Source: Lepidonotus clava (Eukaryota; Annelida; Polychaeta; Phyllodocida; Polynoidae). Taken from it: 64,000 nucleotides of DNA. The stretch lies in contig OW387135.1 in NCBI GenBank assembly GCA_936440205.1, positions 35,132,792 to 35,196,791 of the forward strand, read 5' to 3'. The translations under genes were made by a program, and so were the position numbers. Below the pieces are notes generated by a model, which saw only the letters and a program-made list of their open reading frames with translations, made no database searches and had not been told where the DNA came from. Shown here piece after piece: positions 57,057 to 64,000 of this stretch (position 1 is its first letter; each line of letters begins with the position of its first letter).

Positions 57057-58950
57057 TTTTTTTTTTTTTTTTATTATACTGAAAACATCTCAAACCTGGG
57101 TCTGTTCTCCCTCAGTTCTCAGTTACAGTGCGGTACAATAGTGGGGGAAATATATGCAGATATTTAGACAAATACTTAATAAAAAATAAGTTAACAGTTC
57201 CGGGTTAAATAAACATGTTGATTGTAAGTGAGGCAGACATATAATCCTGGTTTATGAAATGAGATGAGATGGGATGACAAACATAAAACACTTACAATGT
57301 ACAGTAATGGATTTTTACGAGATAATTAAGATATGGTACTATAGGAGCATACAATTTCACCCGATTTGATCAGGTTTTGGATTTTGTTTTTAAACATTTT
57401 GATGTCTTTCTCCTTTCTAACAGCAAGTTCTAAAGAGTTCCATAGAGAGGCTCCCCAATAAAATGGGGTTCTCCTAATGAATTTATTTCGTGGGAAAGGC
57501 AAATTAATAGTATAACCGTCTTGGGTACGTGTATGAGCACCTGTCTCCCTAGACAAGATATCTACTGCATTATTATTGACAGAGTTCCAGATACAGACCA
57601 TCAGTTGACGAATTCTCCATTCATCAAGAAAAGATACATTCGAAACAACATGGAGATCATTTAGATGAACATCATTTGGGTCTTGTATACACAAACATGA
57701 CCGGAGAGCGTGATTTTGTAATGTTTGTAATGTTTGAAGATTCTTTAGGGAGATAACAGTAAGAAAGACATTTCCATAGTCCAGTACAGAACAAAAAAGT
57801 GATTTACAGACAAGTAATGCAGCATTGAGATTCAAATATGGGCGGATCCGCCTCAGTAAGAGAAGTTTATGATGTGCTAATTTCAGAACATTATTGTATT
57901 GGGGTATAAAATTCAGATCAGAATCTATTTCCACGCCTAGATATCGGAAAATATTTACCTGCTGTAATAACTGGTGGTACACAATAATTCTGAGAGAAAG
58001 ATTTACAAAGTCTAGGCGGTTGCTTGGAAAAAGCTGGACCTTGGTTTTTTTAATATTAATTGTTAATTTGTTATCAAGGCACCAGTCTGATAAGGAAGTA
58101 ACATCCTCCTGAATCAAGGCTATATCCTCACAAATATTGTTTGGAGACAGAGCTTTATATAATACAATGTCGTCAGCATAAAGATATAGTCTAGAATACT
58201 TAATTTTATGAGCAACATCATTAACAAACAATATGAACAATAGAGGGCCCAAGACACTGCCCTGCGGAATGCCAAGATTAATATTTTGAGAGGAAGATTT
58301 ACTGCCATTGAATTTGGTTATTTGTTTCCTATCAGATAGATAGGAAGCAAACCAGGCCGTTACTTGCTGGGTGAAATTATACAGTTCAAGCTTTTTTAGT
58401 AAGATGGGGTGTGAGACAGTGTCAAAGGCCTTCTTAAAATCAAAATAAACAGCTAATGTGTGGAGATTATTATTAAAGTCTCGGTAAAGGTCTGAAGTAT
58501 AATCATAAATAGTTTGGATGGTAGATCTACCCTTTCGAAAACCATTCTGGTACTTCGTGAGTAAACAGTGATATTCAATAAACGAAGATAGCTGATCATG
58601 AACAATGTGCTCAACTATTTTACTAATAATAGGCAGGATTGCAATTGGCCTGAAGTCACCAGGCTCTTTGGTATTGGTCACCTTTGGGATTGGCGTTTTT
58701 CCAATCTGCTGGAAAGATTGCCGATCTAAGTGATGAATTGATAATGTCAAGAAGGATTTCTGGAAAATTAAGGAAAATTAATTTCCAAATTTTTGTTGAA
58801 ATTAGTGGATAGCCACTGGATTTAAAAATTTTGATATCTTTAATTTGCTTCATAAGTTCTAGATAGGTCACATCTCTAAATTCAACATGGCTCCATCTCT
58901 TGATGAAATGATCATGTATAAACTCATACAGGATCAATTAGATTTTGGTT
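57057..58950 (-). mobile_element. LINE B: minus-strand, 5'-truncated LINE with RT
   Basis: The T run at 57057-57073 is the poly(A) tail on the minus strand. About 250 bp of 3' UTR precede the RT frame. The element is cut at its 5' end near 58950, where only the start of the RT domain (KSSGYPLISTKIW) is left. Confidence 0.7.
57326..58750 (-). CDS. LINE B reverse transcriptase
   Basis: About 470 residues with the RT block order PIPKVTNTKEPGDFRPIAIL, NGFRKGRSTIQTI, YFDFKKAFDTVSH, LGIPQGSVLGPLLFILFVND, YADDIVLY, WCLDNKLTINIKKTK and FRYLGVEID. The YADD catalytic box is intact. It follows CR1/L2-type order. The N-terminal RT part stands at 58937-58656 in another frame, so one frameshift lies near 58700. 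C-terminal words TPFYWGASLWNSL are typical. Confidence 0.9.
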   Translation of the reverse strand: MTLSIHHLDRQSFQQIGKTPIPKVTNTKEPGDFRPIAILPIISKIVEHIVHDQLSSFIEYHCLLTKYQNGFRKGRSTIQTIYDYTSDLYRDFNNNLHTLAVYFDFKKAFDTVSHPILLKKLELYNFTQQVTAWFASYLSDRKQITKFNGSKSSSQNINLGIPQGSVLGPLLFILFVNDVAHKIKYSRLYLYADDIVLYKALSPNNICEDIALIQEDVTSLSDWCLDNKLTINIKKTKVQLFPSNRLDFVNLSLRIIVYHQLLQQVNIFRYLGVEIDSDLNFIPQYNNVLKLAHHKLLLLRRIRPYLNLNAALLVCKSLFCSVLDYGNVFLTVISLKNLQTLQTLQNHALRSCLCIQDPNDVHLNDLHVVSNVSFLDEWRIRQLMVCIWNSVNNNAVDILSRETGAHTRTQDGYTINLPFPRNKFIRRTPFYWGASLWNSLELAVRKEKDIKMFKNKIQNLIKSGEIVCSYSTIS

Positions 58951-59553
58951 TTTTTTTATTTCTTGTGAAACAAAATGATTACAAAAGTGACTATATTTTT
59001 TACATTAACTAAGCCAATATTGTACCGTATAGTCCCATAAACTCATGAAGACTAAATCGGTAGATATATATAATAACGTACTATGTTGCATCATCTCATG
59101 TAAGCCGGTTTGAAATGATGCGATATGCTTGTATATGACATAATAATCTTATGTCATAGTATTATCTCCAAGTCACCATACTAGCCGTAACTTATTATTA
59201 ACCGTCCCTGTACATGCCCAGTCACTGTACTTGGCTTTGTTATGTCATTATACATGATTGTCACCATACTAGCCCATTCCCTGTATATCCATTACATGTA
59301 GAACAACTCACTGGTGTCACAATACACACCTCTAATTGCCAAAATTGCTTGTGATATAAGACACTTATTAGTGTTAGTTGATGCTAGGATAACTGTGTAT
59401 TACTATGTTATTATTATTATTTGATATTGTATTGATTACCTATGGATAATATGAATTTGATTGCTGTTAAAATCTGTTGTACCTACATGGAAGATCATTT
59501 TCTGAAAATGAATGTGGTTAAATGAATAAATAAAAAATAAATAAAAAAATAAC

Positions 59554-60538
59554 CAGTACCAATACTATTACAAAGATCGTTAATATATATAATGAAGAGT
59601 AGGGGACCGAGAGGACTCCCCTGATAGACTCCACAATCAACTGTCCTTTCATTTGATATAACTGAACCCAACTTGGTAATTTGTGTTCTATCCCTTAAAT
59701 AGTCGGTAAGCCACACGATACACATATCATTTAATCCATAACGTCTTAGTTTCCTTAGTAATATTGCATGATCTACAGTGTTGAATGCTTTAGAATAGTC
59801 GAGAAACACACAGCTTGAGAGATTATCATTATTTATATCACGATATAACTTTCTCAATAAATCCATCACTGCACTGTCTGTTCCTTTCCCTCTTCTAAAA
59901 CCGTGTTGATTAATTGCGAACAAATTATAATTCTTAAAATAATTTGAAATTTGTCTATACACACACTTTTCTAATAATTTGCCCATAATACACAAATTAT
60001 TTATCGGCCTCCAGTTTCCCACCTCCAGCGGATCCCCTTCCTTAGGTATTGGTGTTATAATACTCTTCTTCCAACTCAAAGGAAATATCCCTGTACAAAG
60101 TGATATGTTATACAAGTATGTAACCTCAGGCAAACACATTGTTAAACACTTTTTTAACAATTTTGCATTTATCCCTACAACACCCGACGATTTATGAATT
60201 TCCGTTGCTCTGATTAAACGCTCCAACTCTTCCTGTTCAATCACCTTGAAATCCATATTTGAATTAAAATCATCAAACAAATTCATATCACTTTCACTCC
60301 ATTCATCATTCAATCCTTCATGCAATGATTCACCCATACTGGCATAGTATTGGTTCATATAATTTGCTGCGTCAACACCACTTAGAATATCCCCTTTTTG
60401 ATTGTGTATCACCTCAACTGAGGATCCACCACTTTTTCCTAATACCTTCTGATTTGCAATTCGCCAAAATTTCTTTGGATTATCTTTATTCTCAGTAAGT
60501 TTGATTCGAATGCTATCCCCTTTTTTCTTATTAATCAA
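59554..60538 (-). CDS. LINE A reverse transcriptase, N-terminal part
   Basis: Reads NPKKFWRIANQ, EIHKSSGVVGINAKLLK, TPIPKEGDPLEVGNWRPIN, HGFRRGKGTDSAV, FLDYSKAFNTVDH, YQGSPLGPLLFIIYINDL. It ends just before the YADD box, where the AT-rich tail of LINE C begins. The first catalytic Asp (FLDYSKA) is present. CR1/Crack/jockey-group style. Confidence 0.85.
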
Positions 60539-60761
60539 TTTCCTAATATCCGTTTTCTTCTGTCTATAATTTTCCCAATAGTTATCCTATCGCGTTGTCA
60601 CAGCCAACTTAACTGCATCCATAAATACCTTATACATAGTATCCCACATATCATTTACATTCTCATTAATAAACCAAAATGTATACCATCGTACATCATT
60701 CCTTATTAATCTATACAAATCATCGTCAGAATATAGTCCATAAGTCCTACACTCTATATTT

Positions 60762-61163
60762 TTATAAGATTTCCTTTCCCGAGGTTTTTTTCTTTAACAA
60801 ATAAATTGGTAAGTGATCACTTATCTTTACACAATGCACACCTGAATCAATAACCTCGTTCATATCACTAAAGATTAGATCAATCATATTCCCTCCGTGC
60901 TCAGTAACACGAGTATCCTCCTTTACCAGTTGATTCAGACTATAATTCAACATGATATCTTTTAAGTCTTTAGCTGGATATACATTGGTTTAAAAAAAAA
61001 AAATTAAAATCTCCTAGTGTAACATGCTCTCCTTTTACCATTTCCGTCAGGATACCCATATTCAAACTTATATTATCCAAAAATTCTCTCATATTGCCCT
61101 GTGGAGGCCTATATATAAGTCCTAGGCCTGACCTCTTCCACCCGGCTTATCTACACATACCCA
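60762..61163 (-). CDS. LINE A endonuclease (APE-type), second half
   Basis: Minus-strand words LGLIYRPPQGNMREFLDNI, HVTLGDFN, LVKEDTRVTEHGGNMIDLIF and ISDHLPIY are the middle and C-terminal motifs of the APE-like endonuclease (YRPP, GDFN, S-D-H). Frames change near 61120 and 60970. The first half, with the N-terminal catalytic residues, is missing and the NADAR domain abuts instead. Confidence 0.75.
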
Positions 61164-61689
61164 TAACTCTTCACAAAATTCAGTCATGCTATATAATGCT
61201 TGTCCACATCCCCACCTTGGGTCCTTACTCCCTTCGATCAAGTACATACCCCATGTCATCATGAGAAGAGACCTTTCCTTTTTATTCTGCACGAACTTTG
61301 CCACTAAAATTTCCTTCATCCTGCTTTCTTCTATGTTTAACCAACGTTTTGTGACCTTTACTAAGGGGCCTTCCATTTAGTATGTACGTAAAAATTCACA
61401 AATTCTAGAACCCCCACCCCCCTTGGTGCGTACGTACTTAATGGAAGGCCCCTAAGCCCCCCAACCTCTTGCTCTCCCTGGCAGTAGTACATTTAAGGAT
61501 CTTTTCCATTATCTCAGTATCATCACACACCTTCGCCCTCTCAAACTGGAAGGCCTGCTCGGCGCAGTGGAACAATTTCCCGTTAAATTTCACGTCTACC
61601 GTATAGAAGTTGCTAAGGAAACTTTTCTCCGTAAAGAACGCAAGACCGCGAACTGTCATATGAGTGTTGGCCCATACACCTGAGCCCAC
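61122..61689 (-). CDS. NADAR (YbiA-like) domain in LINE A, split by a MITE
   Basis: The first part reads FFTEKSFLSNFYTVDVKFNG, FHCAEQAFQFERAK, ARESKRLGG. The second part, after an 88-bp MITE, reads RWLNIEESRMKEILVAKF, NKKERSLL and GSKDPRWGCGQAL. Order and key residues (LSNF, the Glu of AEQAFQ, W-x-x-E-R, D-x-x-WG) match YbiA/NADAR proteins, which are N-glycosidase-like in some bacteria and plants. Removing MITE plus one TAA (91 bp) puts both parts in one frame (313 minus 91 = 222, a multiple of 3). ORF1 overlaps the start in another frame by about 11 codons. After GQAL the text becomes EN (CEELWVCVDKP). Confidence 0.75.
61365..61452. mobile_element. Harbinger-like MITE, 88 bp, inside the NADAR domain
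   Basis: TAA on both sides (61362-61364, 61453-61455). Inverted ends GGGGCCTTCCATTTAGTA and, reversed, GGGGCCTTCCATTAAGTA. A short A/C-rich centre. TIR start GGGGC and TAA duplication are shared with 50589-50746. Confidence 0.85.
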
Positions 61690-62486
61690 CCCATTTTTGC
61701 CTTTTCATCCCATGGTACTCTGTCTACCTCTTCTGTTTCCATTGCCTCATCTTCCTTCTGTTCCTCACCCCTTTTAGGCTCATTGACACCTCCCTCTGCT
61801 CCCTTTGCACCATTGTCATCCCTCTGAAAGGTGTACTTCTTCGGTATATCCCCTATATTGTCCAAATTGTATTTTCTCCCGCCTATCCAGACAACATCGT
61901 GTCTCTTAAACACCCTTTCCCCATTTCTTTCTGCTAGGTAGGCTGCCTGTCTCAGTTTTGCTTTTCCCTGCCGAGTTTCCCGGTCCTCATCTGGTTGAAT
62001 TTTTATATCAGCATATGATTCAGATCCCTTAAGTTTACTTTTATTTTTCAGTATGTCCAACTGTACCGTTCCCGACACCAACTCAACCTTCAATGGTCTT
62101 TTTTTCCCTTTTTGATATGGTCCCAATCTTGCTGTTTTGTTAATGTCCCATCGATGTATTTTTACCCCTATATCCCTCACTACATCTGTGACCTTTTCCA
62201 CATCCTCTACACTACGGTCCTCTACTATCCCCTGAACGATCACATTCCTACTTCTATCCTCCACTATCTTACGGTTTGTATCCCCCAGCACCGCTCCTGC
62301 ATATGTTGTACCCTTAGGTTTTTCACTTCCCTCGATTTTCTCCACTACCGATTGTAATCTTCGATCCAACACATTATGTTCATCCTTCAGATCCCTTATT
62401 TTTTTCTGCTTCTCAGTTACCCCGTCATCTAACTTATCAACCCGTCTTTTGACACCCCCCATGCACTCATCTAACATCGATTCCAC
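61656..62486 (-). CDS. LINE A ORF1 protein, coiled coil and RRM-like part
   Basis: About 276 codons. An N-terminal heptad-like stretch (VKRRVDKLDDGVTEKQKKI, RDLKDEHNVLDRRL) is a probable coiled coil. Then RNVIVQGIVEDRSVEDVEK, KTARLGPYQKGKKRPLKVEL and YNLDNIGDIPKKYTF resemble the nucleic-acid-binding region of CR1-group ORF1 proteins. The acidic end EAMETEEVDRVPWDEKAK leads into the NADAR frame. Confidence 0.7.
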   Translation of the reverse strand: MESMLDECMGGVKRRVDKLDDGVTEKQKKIRDLKDEHNVLDRRLQSVVEKIEGSEKPKGTTYAGAVLGDTNRKIVEDRSRNVIVQGIVEDRSVEDVEKVTDVVRDIGVKIHRWDINKTARLGPYQKGKKRPLKVELVSGTVQLDILKNKSKLKGSESYADIKIQPDEDRETRQGKAKLRQAAYLAERNGERVFKRHDVVWIGGRKYNLDNIGDIPKKYTFQRDDNGAKGAEGGVNEPKRGEEQKEDEAMETEEVDRVPWDEKAKMGWAQVYGPTLI

Positions 62487-63100
62487 ATCCTTTTTGTCAC
62501 CAATTGCTCAATTTTTTTCTCAGGAATGTCCAACTTCTTCAGTTTAGCCATCATCTGATCCAGGGTCTTCTGAAACTTATCCACTCCCGCCTTTGAATTG
62601 TCTGTATTCTCCGCGTTATCCCCATCTTCTACCAGCTGTTCACTGTCCTTGGTGACCCGTCCTCCGGTTCCAATATAATACTGTTTGTATCGTCGATTAG
62701 TACCTCATTTGTAATGTCCTTATCGGTTGATGACCCTTCACGTTCCGCCTCAATTCTGTACCCTGTCGTTCCACTTCACCTACTCCCTTTTTCGACATCC
62801 AGTTGCTGTCGTTCTGCATCGGTGCCCTCGCGTCTCGCTCCAATGCCCGATTTCTGGTGTTTACCTTTCCTATTACGCGCACTACTCCTTAGTGATAATG
62901 GTATATCATCTTCAGAATCACAATCTCCGGCACCATTCTCTTCATTCATCACCTTTTTCAATAAATCCATAAAGATCCGTTTATATTCTGGCGATAGTAC
63001 TGAATAATCCGAACCATTCTGTTGCACTCGGGACTTTTCATGGTATCCAATCCCTGTTTCATGCTCAGCACTCTATGTAGACGTAACCCGCCGCTTTGTT
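62487..63100 (-). CDS. LINE A ORF1 N-terminal region, frameshifted
   Basis: The minus frame 63027-62776 reads SPEYKRIFMDLLKKVMNEE, GAGDCDSEDDIP and RRRQ-type basic words; other frames follow. It probably forms the ORF1 N-terminus with at least one frameshift. The 5' border of the element is not defined. Confidence 0.4.
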
Positions 63101-63590
63101 TACCTTAGTAACCGTCCTTCTTCTGTGTATCCGATATCTTTTTTCAGTATTTTCCAGTAAATCAGACTGCCTGTTAAAGCTATCCACGTATCTACCGGTT
63201 CACTATACCTTCATCTACAACACAGTTCACTCGGAATAGTACACAGTCCAGTTATATCTTTTCAGCAGGCTGAATTATCGCAGCGTCACACGTACACGTC
63301 TTACTTAGCTAGCGCCATGTATTCCCATAATAATTTTCAGGTGTTCCCATTACTGGATATTACACGCCCGAGGTATTTGTATGACCTAACACATTCTAGT
63401 GTTTCACCACCAAAATTGAAGGTTGGCATTTTGGGATTCTCCTTAAAGGAGAACACCAGTGACAAACTACAACAAAATTGTAAATAGATCTTGCTTTTCT
63501 GATGTCTAAACAGCATTAAAATCAGATAAGTGGTTCAAAATTTATTGAGGAAATAAGATTCTCCTGAGCAAGGAGCGACACTACAAGTAG
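63101..63590. other. Unassigned DNA right of LINE A
   Basis: No ORF or RNA gene. CCTTAAAGGAGAACACCAG at about 63442 looks like one end of a TTAA-flanked MITE. The other end was not found. Confidence 0.35.
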
Positions 63591-63591
63591 T

Positions 63592-63687
63592 AAAAACGAA
63601 GATCGAGTTCAACTCGTGGCGCGAAAATGTGCATGTCAGGCGTTTACGCATTTTCGCGCCAACGAGTTGAACTCAATCTTCGTTTTT
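63592..63687. repeat. Palindrome with 38-bp arms
   Basis: Left arm 63592-63629 (AAAAACGAAGATCGAGTTCA to GGCGCGAAAATG) and right arm 63649-63687 pair with two differences around a 19-bp loop. The core word GAGTTCAACTCGT is itself a palindrome. Confidence 0.85.
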
Positions 63688-63970
63688 TCCTAGCTCACGA
63701 AATAATGGTCTAGGTATATGTTTATGCATAATACCAACGGGTGTGCCAATAGTAACTTCATTTCATAATCGAAATCAGAATTGTATAATAGTTTCAATAG
63801 TCGTGAAAATGCGCATTTTCGCGCTAACGAGTTGAACTCAATCTTCGTTTTTCCTAGCTCACGAAATAATGGTCTAGGTATATGTTTATGCATAATACCA
63901 ACGCGTGTGCCAATAGTAACTTCATTTCATATTCGAAATCAGAATTGTATAATAGTTTCAATAGTCGTGA
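63648..63970. repeat. Tandem duplication, unit about 165 bp
   Basis: 63648-63806 and 63813-63970 are nearly identical (GCATTTTCGCGC to TTTCAATAGTCGTGA), differing at about five positions. The palindrome arm above is the start of the first copy. Confidence 0.95.
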
Positions 63971-64000
63971 CTTAAGTTTATGTATATAATTCAATTCAAT

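Larger units (their letters stand above)
56843..59552 (+). mobile_element. LINE C: plus-strand, 5'-truncated LINE inserted in LINE A and split by LINE B
   Basis: 56843-57056 encodes the last ~70 residues of a LINE ORF (STRETRSKHILRFPT, SPYYKGSELWSML). A minus-strand LINE B follows. Unassigned plus-strand DNA at about 58950-59552 ends in an (AATA)n-like tail, as a retroposon 3' end would. Joining the two parts as one element is inference. Confidence 0.5.
54762..63100 (-). mobile_element. LINE A: CR1-like non-LTR retrotransposon, nested and decayed
   Basis: Minus-strand order from right to left: ORF1 (to about 63030), NADAR domain, EN second half, RT start (60538-59554), then after an insertion RT C-terminal domain (56833-56348), the last coding part (about 55270-54940), and a T run at 54767-54786 that is its poly(A) tail on the minus strand. 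It is opened by LINE C/LINE B at 56840-59552, by MITEs at 55948-56312 and 61365-61452, and by repeats at 55271-55947. The RT YADD box is missing at the 56.8/59.5-kb break. Several frameshifts; not autonomous. Confidence 0.75.

Noticed and set aside
57894-58112. Plus-strand open frame inside LINE B
   Set aside because: Antisense of the reverse transcriptase domain.

Overview
The window is metazoan nuclear DNA. It has spliced genes with GT-AG introns, CpG-rich spots, AT-rich introns and very many small transposon relics. The clade cannot be fixed from sequence alone. CR1-like LINEs, abundant TTAA- and TAA-flanked MITEs, and a SINE tail reading GGACGTTAAAC next to (CAAA)n suggest a marine invertebrate, such as a mollusc or a lancelet (inference).

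There are two large convergent genes. Gene A (+ strand, 982 to 19291) has an intact, phase-consistent set of exons. Exon 1 starts MGSWFCW, a likely N-myristoylation signal, followed by a lysine/arginine cluster. After one small exon comes an array of 16 tandem, near-identical, in-phase exons (7932-15539). Full exons of 79-80 codons alternate strictly with short ones of 71 codons. Small acidic, proline-rich and finally basic exons follow, and the gene ends at a TAG. If every exon is used the product is about 1,467 residues. I do not recognise the repeated domain.

Gene B (- strand, start ATG at 50970, last exon ending near 24737) was assembled here from twelve exons. The first nine encode a ubiquitin-specific-protease (USP/C19) catalytic domain, with the Cys box in exon 1 and the His/Asp end in exon 9. 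A 12.9-kb intron full of satellite and MITE sequence separates exon 1 from the rest. Exon 10 holds 18 copies of a 49-residue repeat. Two further exons carry C2H2 fingers, a SWIM/CxC-type zinc cluster, a piece resembling KDZ transposases, and a Ulp1/SENP-like (C48) protease domain. The gene would therefore join a deubiquitinase-like and a SUMO-protease-like domain. It shows several one-base lesions, so it is decaying or contains assembly errors.

The rest is mobile DNA: a CATT-tailed retroposon end (1-377), MITEs of piggyBac type (TTAA), Harbinger type (TAA) and hAT type (CAGGG ends), two arrays of one ~29-bp satellite (22160-22745 and 38650-40166) in opposite orientation, a three-level nest at 47861-50051, and a Ty3/gypsy pol fossil (52980-54600). 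The right end (54762 to about 63100) is a minus-strand LINE with ORF1, a NADAR domain, EN and RT. It has been opened by a second and third LINE and by MITEs. The window ends in a palindrome and a 165-bp tandem duplication.
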